Origin: Vibrio syngnathi
Lineage (GTDB): Bacteria > Pseudomonadota > Gammaproteobacteria > Enterobacterales > Vibrionaceae
Reading direction: 5' to 3'
NCBI RefSeq assembly: GCF_002119525.1
Contig: NZ_CP017916.1
Location: forward strand, 1,488,001 to 1,552,000
DNA: 64,000 nt
The position numbers were made by a program, and so were the translations under genes. Below the pieces are notes generated by a model. The model was not told the origin of the DNA. It saw nothing but the letters and a program-made list of their open reading frames with translations, and made no database searches. This document shows positions 54,382 to 62,690 of the stretch, piece by piece (the stretch's first letter is position 1; each line of letters opens with the position of its first letter).

Positions 54382-55237
54382 GAGCCCATTAAGACAACAA
54401 CTTATCGATGAAATGGCGGTTCGCCGTTTTTCTCCGAAAACCCATGCTAGCTATTTACGTTGGGTTAAAGATCTATCTACTACTTACGATCTATCTCCCG
54501 ATTTACTTACCGATCAACAGATTAGTGCGTATTTGCGCACGCTCATTAAAGAGCGGAACTTAAGTAGCAGTACTTGTGCTCAAGCGTTGAATGCCATCTT
54601 GTTCTTTTATCGTGCCGTTTTGAATAGGGAATTTGAAGAGCGACTGGTTCCCCCGATTAAACGTGCCAGTAAAATACCGGAGCTGCTTAATCGCGAGGAA
54701 GTAAGAAGTATCATTAGTCATTGTCGAAGTCTTAAATATCAGACCGCACTTGAAATGTGTTACGGGTGTGGCCTACGTGTCAGTGAGGTCGTCGGCTTGT
54801 ACGTGAAAGACATCGATGGTGCGGCGAAACGACTGCACATTCATTGTGGTAAAGGTAAAAAAGATCGCTTTGTTCCACTGGGTGATAGCCAACTGAATCA
54901 TCTTCGAAATTACTGGCGTCATTATCACCCAACCGTAGTGCTGTTTCCCAGCCTAGAGCCCGAAAAGCCATTGGGTATTAGCTCTTTGCAGAAGTGCTTC
55001 AAAGCAGCAAAAGTTGAGGCAAACGTCAGAAAATTAGGAGGAATACACGCCTTGAGGCACGCTTATGCGACTCATCAGCTCGAATCGGGCATGCCTTTGA
55101 ATGTTCTGCAGCGTTACCTCGGACATTCGAATATCAAAACGACATTGAGGTACACCCATTGGATAGGTCATCACAACGAAAGCTCGGACGGAAGTAAGTT
55201 CGACTTAGTTGCTCAACTATGGGAGGAGAGCGAATGA
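54380..55237 (+). CDS. Tyrosine site-specific recombinase
   Basis: 285 residues. N-terminal SAM-like core-binding domain (FSPKTHASYLRWVKDLS) and C-terminal catalytic domain. The catalytic set is intact: Arg in GCGLRVSEV, HALRH (H-x-x-R), H in YLGHSNIKTT and the Tyr nucleophile in LRYTHW. Resembles integrases paired with IS91-type transposases. Its stop overlaps the transposase ATG (ATGA). Confidence 0.92.
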   Translation: MSPLRQQLIDEMAVRRFSPKTHASYLRWVKDLSTTYDLSPDLLTDQQISAYLRTLIKERNLSSSTCAQALNAILFFYRAVLNREFEERLVPPIKRASKIPELLNREEVRSIISHCRSLKYQTALEMCYGCGLRVSEVVGLYVKDIDGAAKRLHIHCGKGKKDRFVPLGDSQLNHLRNYWRHYHPTVVLFPSLEPEKPLGISSLQKCFKAAKVEANVRKLGGIHALRHAYATHQLESGMPLNVLQRYLGHSNIKTTLRYTHWIGHHNESSDGSKFDLVAQLWEESE

Positions 55238-56325
55238 ACGCATTATCTCCTTACCAAGCCGTATTAACACAAGGCTTAGAAGAGCTTGATAAAAGCAAAG
55301 TCACACCGAGACAGTGGCAAGTGCTTAACCATTTAAGAGACTGCCGAACGGAGCGTATGGGCAGTTACGACTGGCGTTGTCAGCAATGTGGCCATGAAAC
55401 TCGTTGGTACTGTTCTTGTCGAGATCGTCATTGCCCCAATTGCCAAGAGCAGATGAGACAGCAATGGCTAACAAAGCGAAGCCAAGATATTTTACCTGTG
55501 GCCTACCATCATATGGTTTTTACCTTACCTCACGAGTTCAATGCTCTGGTTAAAGCGCATCCTAAGGTGGTTTATCAATGCTTGTTTCATTCAGTGTGGG
55601 CAACATTATGCGCGTTTGCTAATGAGCGGCATCACCTTGTCGGTCAACTTGGAGCATTAATGGTTCTTCATACTTGGGGAAGAAATCTGAGTCAACATAC
55701 TCATATTCATTGCCTACTACCGAGTGGGGTGCTTACAAAAGATCGGCAATGGCAACCGACAAGAAAAGAGAGTTACCTGCTCCCGGTTAAAGCCTTATCC
55801 GTTCGCTTTAAGAAAGAGATGTTATGTCGAGTAAGCGAGTTAATAGCAACGCACAGTAATTTATTAGAGGAAGCCGCTAGTAAGAGATGGGTTGTGTACA
55901 GTAAACCTGTACTCCACGAGCCTACAGCGGTAGTGGGTTATCTATCTCGGTATTGCAATCGTATCGGGTTAAATCCCAACCAATTAAGTTATAACGTGGA
56001 TGGCCGTATCACGATGAGTTACAAAGACTACCGAACCAATGGGACGCAAAGAATGTGTTGTAATGCGGGTGAGTTACTTCGACGCTTACTTTTACATGTG
56101 TTGCCTAAAGGGCTAATGCGAATACGCTACTATGGCTTTCTAGCTAATGCTGTGCGGGTAAAAGCGATAGCGGAAATTAGGCAAAGCTTACGAAAGCGAC
56201 CCGCAGAGAAATCGGAAGTGCTGAAAGAGAAAGCTTGTTGTCCGAACTGCCATAGCAACAGCATGGTACTCGTGTGCATCAATATTAGACCTAGGATAGT
56301 TGTTTCAGAGCACCGACTGACCTAG
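55234..56325 (+). CDS. IS91-family transposase (HUH, Y2-type)
   Basis: 363 residues from ATG 55234, preceded by GGGAGGAG. N-terminal zinc finger WRCQQCGHETRWYCSCRDRHCPNCQ, the HUH-type HTHIHCLLPSG (about residues 140-150), and the Tyr pair of the Y2 motif within VGYLSRYCNRIGL. A second zinc knuckle (CCPNCHSNSMV) is at the end. Rolling-circle transposase; can mobilise flanking DNA by one-ended transposition. Translationally coupled to the recombinase. Confidence 0.92.
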   Translation: MNALSPYQAVLTQGLEELDKSKVTPRQWQVLNHLRDCRTERMGSYDWRCQQCGHETRWYCSCRDRHCPNCQEQMRQQWLTKRSQDILPVAYHHMVFTLPHEFNALVKAHPKVVYQCLFHSVWATLCAFANERHHLVGQLGALMVLHTWGRNLSQHTHIHCLLPSGVLTKDRQWQPTRKESYLLPVKALSVRFKKEMLCRVSELIATHSNLLEEAASKRWVVYSKPVLHEPTAVVGYLSRYCNRIGLNPNQLSYNVDGRITMSYKDYRTNGTQRMCCNAGELLRRLLLHVLPKGLMRIRYYGFLANAVRVKAIAEIRQSLRKRPAEKSEVLKEKACCPNCHSNSMVLVCINIRPRIVVSEHRLT

Positions 56326-56537
56326 TTGTCTGATTGTAATGAATAAAATTATCGTTGTGTTATGGCGAGAGAGGGGCATTGTTCGCTTTTAAAAAGATTA
56401 TGCAACGGGTATAGTCGCAGTAGATAAATTGGTGGCTAGAAGTGAAAAATGGACGGCTGACGGGGTACCGGTCTTAATGATAATAGTGGAACGTAAGTCA
56501 GTCCTAAAAAGCAAATTCCATAGATAGAAGCGGCCAA

Positions 56538-56595
56538 GTCCAACAGGTATTTATCCATTGTGCTACGACAACGGATAAATACTTAAGTGTTAGCC
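56538..56595 (+). repeat. attC site 1 (short, 58 bp)
   Basis: Left core GTCCAAC (56538-56544) fits RYYYAAC, right core GTTAGCC at 56589-56595, and inverted arms GTATTTATCC.TTG / CAA.GGATAAATAC lie between. Lies just upstream of the nuclease-like cassette gene. Confidence 0.7.
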
Positions 56596-56609
56596 CTCAA
56601 GGAGTATTC

Positions 56610-57551
56610 ATGAGCACATGGAAGTTATCCATTAAGCCTGATAGTGAATCAGGATTTAATCCATTCAATTTATGTAAAGAGAAATCACTTCTTGGTGTTG
56701 GCTGGTCAGGTGCATACAAGAGTGAGCAAGCATCATCCCTATCAGAAGCAAAAAAACTCGTTAAGGATCACTTTGATAATTGGCCATATGCTTTAAAGAA
56801 ATTACTTGAAGAAGTAAAAAATGGTGATCATGTCTGGTTACATCAGCAGGGAAGTTATTATCTGTGTAGAGCCAAAGACGAAATTGTTTTTGGCAATGAG
56901 ATAGATGAAAAGTTTGTTGATTACGATTTAGGTCATGCAAGAAAAGCTGACTGGGTCGAAGTTCCCGAAATATTTGTTTCTGGAGTAGTCCAGCGTGGAA
57001 CAATAGCTCCAAAAATGATTCAGCGAATTTATATAAGTGAAAATGAAAAAAAGTGCCATGACGTTATTTTTGAAAAGCTAATAATAAACAATAATTGGCT
57101 TCCTGACATTGATGAATCATTATTAACCCAAAAGCTAGGTTTAATGGATAAGCAAGACTTGTTCTCAATTATGACTCCAGATGAAATTGAAGATATGGTT
57201 TCGTCATACCTGCAAGATGAAGGTTGGATTCTAGTCAAGTCGACTTGCTTTAGAAGTAAGCCAATGTTCGAATTCTCTATGGTAAATAAGAAATCTAAAG
57301 TCTGTTATGTTCAAGTGAAATCGGGTAAGTATCCGGATCCGTTGCCTCCTACTAATTACGAACAATTTACGTCATTAAATAAAACAATTATTCTATTTTC
57401 TACTAATCCGAGTGCTTACCCTGGAGAATGTGTAAAAGACGTAATTTGTTTGTCTCAGGAAAAAATGTTTACTTGGTTACTTGCAAATACTTGGTCAATG
57501 ACCGAACCATTAAAATTAAAGCTTTGGATGAACCTTTGTGAAAAGGGCTAA
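56610..57551 (+). CDS. Predicted nuclease: EVE-like domain plus Mrr-like PD-(D/E)xK domain
   Basis: 313 residues, ATG after AAGGAG. N-terminal part (about 1-150) has LLGVGWSG and GDHVWLHQQGSYYLCRA, resembling modified-base-reading EVE-type folds. C-terminal part contains EIEDMVSSYLQDEGWILVKS, then Phe-Glu-Phe and YVQVKSG near 235, matching the E-x(n)-QxK core of Mrr-like restriction nucleases. This suggests a modification-dependent restriction enzyme against foreign DNA. Both assignments are by pattern and not secure. It is the cargo of an integron cassette. Confidence 0.6.
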   Translation: MSTWKLSIKPDSESGFNPFNLCKEKSLLGVGWSGAYKSEQASSLSEAKKLVKDHFDNWPYALKKLLEEVKNGDHVWLHQQGSYYLCRAKDEIVFGNEIDEKFVDYDLGHARKADWVEVPEIFVSGVVQRGTIAPKMIQRIYISENEKKCHDVIFEKLIINNNWLPDIDESLLTQKLGLMDKQDLFSIMTPDEIEDMVSSYLQDEGWILVKSTCFRSKPMFEFSMVNKKSKVCYVQVKSGKYPDPLPPTNYEQFTSLNKTIILFSTNPSAYPGECVKDVICLSQEKMFTWLLANTWSMTEPLKLKLWMNLCEKG

Positions 57552-57645
57552 CAAGGCACTTAAACGGAACTAAAACAGTTGGTTAGGTTCCGCTTCGCTA
57601 CACATTATAACCAACAATTTTAGTCCGCTTAGTGCGGCGTTAGCT
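57546..57645 (+). repeat. attC site 2 (100 bp)
   Basis: Left core with CTAAC at 57548-57552 and right core GTTAGCT at 57639-57645. Inner arms CAAGGCACTTAAACGGA and TCCGCTTAGTGCGGC are complementary. Nearly identical to site 4 at 58678-58777. Confidence 0.85.
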
Positions 57646-57660
57646 TTTCAGAGGAATTAA

Positions 57661-58194
57661 ATGAGTTCGATAGATATTCAATTCTGGTCAATGATCGGTA
57701 CGTGGGTTGCAAGTGTTGGTACAGTTTCTGCTGTGATCACATCTTTGTGGTTTGCTTATAATCAGAACAAAATTAAACTACGCATTACAGTTCGACATAT
57801 GCAATTAGTAAGCCGAACCGAGGAAAACGCCCCAGATCACTGTGTGATTAAAATTGTTAATCTGAGTAATAAGCCAGCTAAGATTGAAAGCATAGGATGG
57901 AGAGCTGGCTTTTGGAAAAACAAGGTTAGTTTCATTCAAATGTTCAAGCTACCTGGTTTTGACGATTTACCAAAAGTTTTAGCTGAGGGAGAGGACGCAA
58001 CATTTGCAGTCCCGTTTCGCTATAAAGGAAATGACGAAGACTGGATTGTTCGTTTTCCTAAATCAGTTACTGAAACTTCTAAGTTTAATCTTTACTCATT
58101 GAAACTGTGGGTTCATACGACACAAGGGCAGACCTTTGCAGTAAAACCAGATAAAGGTCTAGTTGAACAGTTAAAAAAATCACTACAAAGCTAA
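57661..58194 (+). CDS. Single-span membrane protein of unknown function
   Basis: 177 residues, ATG after CAGAGGAA. One N-terminal membrane segment (about 8-32, MIGTWVASVGTVSAVITSLWFAY) followed by a soluble beta-rich domain with VIKIVNLSNKPAKIESIGWRAG. No family named with confidence; similar proteins are common as integron cargo. Ends immediately before attC site 3. Confidence 0.6.
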   Translation: MSSIDIQFWSMIGTWVASVGTVSAVITSLWFAYNQNKIKLRITVRHMQLVSRTEENAPDHCVIKIVNLSNKPAKIESIGWRAGFWKNKVSFIQMFKLPGFDDLPKVLAEGEDATFAVPFRYKGNDEDWIVRFPKSVTETSKFNLYSLKLWVHTTQGQTFAVKPDKGLVEQLKKSLQS

Positions 58195-58314
58195 CAAACA
58201 ATTTAAGAGTGATTCAGCACGCTTGGCATTTTTGGTTTGAGTCGAGTTCAGTGATTATGGTGGTCAAACTGAGTGTCGTGGTTGCGTGCTTCACACCTTA
58301 ATTGGGCGTTAGAA
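58189..58314 (+). repeat. attC site 3 (126 bp, vibrio-repeat type)
   Basis: Left core AGCTAAC 58189-58195, right core GTTAGAA 58308-58314. Arms CAATTTAAGAGTGATTC and the GCGTGCTTCACACC right part follow the long vibrio attC layout. Overlaps the stop of the membrane-protein gene. Confidence 0.85.
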
Positions 58315-58329
58315 CTCTCGCGGAGATAA

Positions 58330-58683
58330 GTGTTGTCTAATTTAAAACTATTCATTTTGGTTTGTATTATTTTACCAATACTAGGGTTTGGTTACTGCAC
58401 TAATCACATCTCTAGAATGGAAGATGAAACATTAATTATTGCTGAGATGATTACTGATAAATGTAATAAGAATAAAATTTGCCCACAGAGTATTGAAGGC
58501 TGGGAGAAGTTAAGTGAAAATCGCTATAGAAAAGATGGTTTTAATTTTAACCCTAGCTTCCCACCAGGCAGTGAAAGTGATTTTAGATTATTTTATCATT
58601 TTGCACCTGATTGGGATTTCTTTGTCTATGGTGGAGTTGGAAAGGAAATTACATCAGAAAAACAAGGCTATATAGAGTTCTAA
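58330..58683 (+). CDS. Hypothetical membrane-anchored protein
   Basis: 117 residues, GTG (or the TTG next to it) start after CGGAG. An N-terminal hydrophobic segment (FILVCIILPILGFGYC) is followed by a hydrophilic Asp/Lys/Phe-rich domain. Not recognised. Ends inside attC site 4. Confidence 0.5.
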   Translation: MLSNLKLFILVCIILPILGFGYCTNHISRMEDETLIIAEMITDKCNKNKICPQSIEGWEKLSENRYRKDGFNFNPSFPPGSESDFRLFYHFAPDWDFFVYGGVGKEITSEKQGYIEF

Positions 58684-58777
58684 CAAGGCGTTTAAACGGA
58701 ACAAAAACAGTGGGTTACGTTTCGCTTCGCTACACATTATAACCCACAATTTTTGTCCGCTTAACGCGGCGTTAAAT
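58678..58777 (+). repeat. attC site 4 (100 bp)
   Basis: Left core TTCTAAC 58678-58684, right core GTTAAAT 58771-58777. Same sequence family as site 2, with only a few differences. Confidence 0.85.
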
Positions 58778-58797
58778 TTATTGGAGTTCAACATTGG

Positions 58798-60105
58798 ATG
58801 TATAATTTGTTTGTGACAGCTGAAGATGGAGCCTGGGAGCGGAATCATTATCAATACGATCGAAGTCGATTTCTTGAATACACAAACCAAAATCTATCTG
58901 AAGCACTTAAAAATCTTAATGAATCAAATATTGATTTACTAAAAAGCTATCCATGCCTCTTTGCCTACGAAGGGGCGAGAAGCGACGTTTACATTGGATA
59001 CTTAACGTCGATCAAAGAGCGAAATAGAACAGTATTAATTGAATTTCAAATTTCTCAAGATATTGAACCTATACCATTCGCCCAAATTGAGCCAATTGCA
59101 GATCTTCTAGATATACGCGGTTGGGAAATGAATCGAACTCATTGGGCGGTAAAAGATGAGGATCTTTTCGCAAGATTAAAAAATCAAGGTATCCCTTTAA
59201 ACAATGTTCAAGACATTTCTAAATCGGGTAAACCTACAGCGGAAAAGTCACAGTCTCCTACAATTACAAAGCTACAGGGTTTTATAAAAAAAGTGTTGTC
59301 TTATCAACATGAAAAAGATCGTGAGATTTTCTATCGCGGTCATTCGAGTAAAGATCAATACAAACTTGAGCCATCACTGTTCAGGAAAGACAAAGAGGGT
59401 AACTATCTATATCGTGATGTAGAACACATTATTTTCCGAGAGCTTTTGGTATCAAACTCAGCTGATTTTTCGTCAGATATCTACACCTTAGATCGACTAG
59501 TTAGAATGCAGCATTATTCGTTACCGACAAGGTTGTTAGATATAACATCTAACCCTCTGATTGCACTGTATTTCGCATGTAAAGGATCCTCTGAAGAGTC
59601 TGGTGAAGTTATAATATTTTCCGTTAAAAGGGAGAGCGTAAAGTATTTTGACTCTGATGTTGCTAGTTGTATATCTAATCTTTCAAGGCTACCCAAGTCT
59701 GAGAAGGATAAGATTGATTTCAATTTGGATATTGAAGACTTTAATGAGCAGAAATCGGTTAGAAGGCTCTTACACTTTATAAAAGAAGAAAAGCCATTTT
59801 TTGAACCAATTATAGATCCAAAAGATATGAGAAAAGTCATTTGTGTAAAAGGGAAAAAGAGCAATGACAGAATAACCTCTCAATCAGGAGCTTTTTTATT
59901 GTTCGGTCACGAAGTGATATTTGACGAAAAAGGTACAGAAGAAATTGAAGTATTAAGGATTACAATAACTAACAAAACTGTACTATTGAAGGAGCTGGAT
60001 CTACTAAATATTAATGAAAGTACAGTATTCCCATACATTGAAAACTCAGCCCGCTACGTCGCTGATAAATATAAATTTAACAAGGCGTTTAAGAGTGATT
60101 CGTAA
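58798..60105 (+). CDS. FRG-domain protein
   Basis: 435 residues. A central FRG domain is marked by REIFYRGHSSKDQYKLEPSLFR (about 172-193) and DRLVRMQHYSLPTRLLD followed by NPLIALYFACKG (about 233-263). The N-terminal part (to about 150) is a separate alpha/beta region with IEFQISQDIEPIPFAQIEPIADLLDIRGWEMNR. FRG proteins are found in defence islands and toxin-like contexts; activity unknown. The last codons run into attC site 5, which supplies the stop. Confidence 0.7.
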   Translation: MYNLFVTAEDGAWERNHYQYDRSRFLEYTNQNLSEALKNLNESNIDLLKSYPCLFAYEGARSDVYIGYLTSIKERNRTVLIEFQISQDIEPIPFAQIEPIADLLDIRGWEMNRTHWAVKDEDLFARLKNQGIPLNNVQDISKSGKPTAEKSQSPTITKLQGFIKKVLSYQHEKDREIFYRGHSSKDQYKLEPSLFRKDKEGNYLYRDVEHIIFRELLVSNSADFSSDIYTLDRLVRMQHYSLPTRLLDITSNPLIALYFACKGSSEESGEVIIFSVKRESVKYFDSDVASCISNLSRLPKSEKDKIDFNLDIEDFNEQKSVRRLLHFIKEEKPFFEPIIDPKDMRKVICVKGKKSNDRITSQSGAFLLFGHEVIFDEKGTEEIEVLRITITNKTVLLKELDLLNINESTVFPYIENSARYVADKYKFNKAFKSDS

Positions 60106-60200
60106 CGCGTGGCATTTTTACTTTGCATTAATTCCTGTGTTTAAGGTGCAATGCAGAGGCTTCGGTATTGCGTTACTCACACCTTAACGCGGCGTTATAT
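60075..60200 (+). repeat. attC site 5 (126 bp, vibrio-repeat type)
   Basis: Left core ATTTAAC 60075-60081, right core GTTATAT 60194-60200. Contains GAGTGATTCGTAACGCGTGGCATTTTT, the recurring left arm of the long sites. Overlaps the end of the FRG gene. Confidence 0.85.
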
Positions 60201-60224
60201 TGTTTTTTAATTTAGGGGTAATAA

Positions 60225-60653
60225 TTGAAATTACATCATCATAAACTGCTTAAACTCATATTAGCCAATCGAGAGGCTAGTTTAGAGGATTTAAGCAAAG
60301 CTATTGACGTAAAACATAATGATTACAAAGATTATTTTCCTTTAGCTTGTCTTGTAGTTAGTGGTTACATTAGTTGTGATCTGCGTAATTCATCAGGTAA
60401 GCCATATGACGAAAAATTACTTGCCTCTATATTTTATTCAAAAGTATCTGGCGAGGAACAGGTTAACAATTATCATAATAGCAGTGGCCGTAAAGGTTAT
60501 GGAAGTAAGTTATTTACAATGACAGCAAAAACTCAATTGTATTTTGATGAGCTTCGAGCGAAGCGAGTTGAAAGGATGTTTACGGCACTAATTAGTATCA
60601 TCGTTGGTGTTTCATCAGCATTAATTACATTGGCTATTAAGAGTAATATTTGA
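60225..60653 (+). CDS. Winged-helix-like protein with C-terminal membrane anchor
   Basis: 142 residues; TTG start at 60225 after TAGGGG. N-terminal LLKLILANREASLEDLSKAIDVKHNDYKDYFPLACLVVSGYI looks like a winged-helix fold. The C terminus FTALISIIVGVSSALITLAI is one membrane span (tail anchor). Seen as cassette cargo; role unknown, possibly a membrane-acting partner in defence. Confidence 0.5.
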   Translation: MKLHHHKLLKLILANREASLEDLSKAIDVKHNDYKDYFPLACLVVSGYISCDLRNSSGKPYDEKLLASIFYSKVSGEEQVNNYHNSSGRKGYGSKLFTMTAKTQLYFDELRAKRVERMFTALISIIVGVSSALITLAIKSNI

Positions 60654-60889
60654 GCTGTGAGTAATCAATATAACGAATAAGGATTAAGGTGTTGCGCAGC
60701 CAACACTAAATACCGAATGTTGAACAAGCCCGAAGCCACTTTACTAAGTAAATTGTGTAATTGAGTTTGAAGGGCATATCGCCTTGATTCTTTTCTTAAG
60801 ACGAGTGAGGCCAAGATAAGGTTGCGATAGCAATTTTATCAACTAGTTAGCTATTTTTCGTTTCTTTCTTCGTCACATCTCTTCTGTTT

Positions 60890-61211
60890 TCTCTAATGCC
60901 ATTATTCTTATTATCGATGCCTTTCAGCTAAGTGGGTGGGCTCGTTCCGAAACACGGCGTGTATTGGTCTTACTTTTTTATAGCTAAAGGTTGCTGTGTC
61001 GTCGGTGACGATACTAGCGTCATGTCCCCCGTTGATTGAGTATTCTTACTCAATAATGTGCACCACCACACGCTTCGACGTCTATACGTACGAGTTGCAT
61101 ATTTGCTATTGTAGTCAGTAGTTTATAGCGAGTTACTGACTTCTGAAGTATAACTTTACCATCTGGGTCTACGGCATGAAGACTAAAGTCGTTTTTAGTT
61201 AGAGCGATGCC
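60890..61211 (-). pseudogene. IS110-family transposase fragment
   Basis: On the minus strand, 61211 down to about 61050 reads GIALTKNDFSLHAVDPDGKVI and then VRIDVEACGGAHY before a TGA. The next frame continues GHDASIVTDD. This is the DEDD N-terminal region of IS110-type transposases, frame-disrupted and with the first Asp replaced by Ala, so inactive. The rest of the element is not seen. Confidence 0.7.
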
Positions 61212-61249
61212 TTTAAGTATCGTTCTAATAACAAATTTAAGTCGACTGT

Positions 61250-61292
61250 GTAGTGGTAGCGTTGTCAGCTACTTAATTGGGTGAAAGGGGAT
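61250..61292 (+). repeat. attC relic, right end
   Basis: GCGTTGTCAGCTACTTAATTGGGTGAA resembles the right arm of the long sites (compare CTTCACACCTTAATTGGGCGTTAG) with the core changed. Lies just upstream of the methyltransferase gene. Confidence 0.4.
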
Positions 61293-61299
61293 GTGACCA

Positions 61300-62109
61300 A
61301 TGGAAGAATTGATAGCCCAATATACAGGTGCAAACGAAGATGAAAGGTTAACTCGGCAATATATTGCTCAGTTAGAGTTTGATACTACGATACATAAACT
61401 CACACCTTATTTACTTAAAGGGAAATCAGTATGTGAGTTAGGAGCAGCAACGGGGCGCTATTCCTTACATTTTGCGAAATTAGGTTGTGATGTTACAGCA
61501 GTAGAACTTGTGCCTGACCAAGTGAAGATTTTAAATACTAAAGCAAAATCTGAAGGTATTGAGTTGAAAGTGTTTGAGGGTAATGCTTGTGATGTGTCAT
61601 TTATCGAAAGTAGTTCTCAAGACGTTTGTGTAATTCTTGGGCCTTTGTACCACCTAAAAACTCTGCATGAAAGAGAGCTTGCGGTTAATGAAGCACTAAG
61701 GATTTTAAAGCCAAATGGTGTACTAGCCATAGCTTATATTTCACGTTTCTTTGTCGCTGGTATGTTTGCCCAACAATTTCCAGAACTAGTCACTCCGGAG
61801 GTGCTTTTAGAGTTAAATAACCATGGCACGGTTTCAAACTCTAAAGCCGATAGTTTTTTCAAGGTCGGGTATTTCGCAACGCCTAGTGAAATTGAAAATC
61901 TTGTAAACAAAAATGGGTTTAATGTAATTGGACACGCAGCAACAGATGGATTTGGACGTTACATATCTAACGGTGTTAATAACTTTGCGCCATCTCAATA
62001 TCAGACATGGTTAGATTATCATTTGGCAACTTGCGACGAAGCAAGCCTTTTGGGATCAAGTAATCATGGTTTAGTGATCGCTAGAAAAGCCAGTTCACAA
62101 AGCAGTTAA
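61300..62109 (+). CDS. Class I SAM-dependent methyltransferase
   Basis: 269 residues. Motif I VCELGAATGRYSLHFAKLGC, AVELVPDQV after it, and ALRILKPNGVLAIAYISR (post-III). Methyltransf_25-like; substrate unknown. The GTG/ATG area has GGGGATG directly upstream of ATG 61300. The last codons run into a cassette-end sequence. Confidence 0.8.
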   Translation: MEELIAQYTGANEDERLTRQYIAQLEFDTTIHKLTPYLLKGKSVCELGAATGRYSLHFAKLGCDVTAVELVPDQVKILNTKAKSEGIELKVFEGNACDVSFIESSSQDVCVILGPLYHLKTLHERELAVNEALRILKPNGVLAIAYISRFFVAGMFAQQFPELVTPEVLLELNNHGTVSNSKADSFFKVGYFATPSEIENLVNKNGFNVIGHAATDGFGRYISNGVNNFAPSQYQTWLDYHLATCDEASLLGSSNHGLVIARKASSQSS

Positions 62110-62189
62110 GTCGGATTCATAAGCGTGTGCCGATTCCGTTTCGCTTCATTATGGCACACGTACACTCACCGTTTATTGGGACGTTAGCT
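62104..62189 (+). repeat. attC site 6, partly degraded
   Basis: Right core GTTAGCT at 62183-62189; the left core reads AGTTAAG instead of a TAAC type. Inner GTGTGCCGATTCC and ATGGCACACG arms can pair. Probably a damaged but recognisable site. Confidence 0.55.
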
Positions 62190-62212
62190 GTTCTATAGGT
62201 CTCAGAGGGAAT

Positions 62213-62551
62213 ATGTTTAAATTCGTAAGGTTGATAGTGCTATCAAATTTATTAGCACTACTTATAGTGGTTACTTTCGAGTATTTCACAGGCTATTTGA
62301 AACTATCATTTTCAAGTGATTATGCGTTCTATTCAATGCTAATCCTTCTTGCTTTGGGTTCGCTTTTGTCTTTTTCCGGTCATAAGGTCGGATATAGTGA
62401 CCCTAGTAACATGGCTGGCGTTTCTGCTAGTTCGCTAATTGAAAACGAGTCTCCTAAATCAACCATTGTGACAAAATTAGAGAGTACGTCTGTTGGGAAC
62501 AGCTTATTGATCGCTAGTTTGTTTCCACTACTTTATTGCCTGCTATCGTAG
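62213..62551 (+). CDS. Hypothetical membrane protein
   Basis: 112 residues with three hydrophobic stretches: LIVLSNLLALLIVVTFEYF, AFYSMLILLALGSLL and a C-terminal LLIASLFPLLYCLLS. AGAGGGAA ribosome site. Cassette-type position between attC-like sequences. Not recognised. Confidence 0.55.
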   Translation: MFKFVRLIVLSNLLALLIVVTFEYFTGYLKLSFSSDYAFYSMLILLALGSLLSFSGHKVGYSDPSNMAGVSASSLIENESPKSTIVTKLESTSVGNSLLIASLFPLLYCLLS

Positions 62552-62690
62552 CCATCACCTAACAAATTGTTCGACTGTTTGGTCACGTAAACTCTTAGAG
62601 GGAACACCAGCGATTCGATGAGTCAGATTCATGATCAATATGGATTATTGGGCACTATGGTTTTACTTCACGATGAAAAAGGAATTTTCG

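Larger units (their letters stand above)
54100..56390 (+). mobile_element. IS91-type element with tyrosine recombinase and HUH transposase (approximate bounds)
   Basis: Two overlapping genes on one strand, a site-specific recombinase and an IS91-family transposase, as in elements such as ISShfr9-like IS91 relatives. IS91 elements lack terminal inverted repeats, so ends cannot be placed exactly; upstream of the recombinase start are several inverted repeats (54151-54274, 54350-54381), and a GTTC at 56386 fits the tetranucleotide flank such elements use. It separates the art operon from integron cassettes. Confidence 0.7.
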
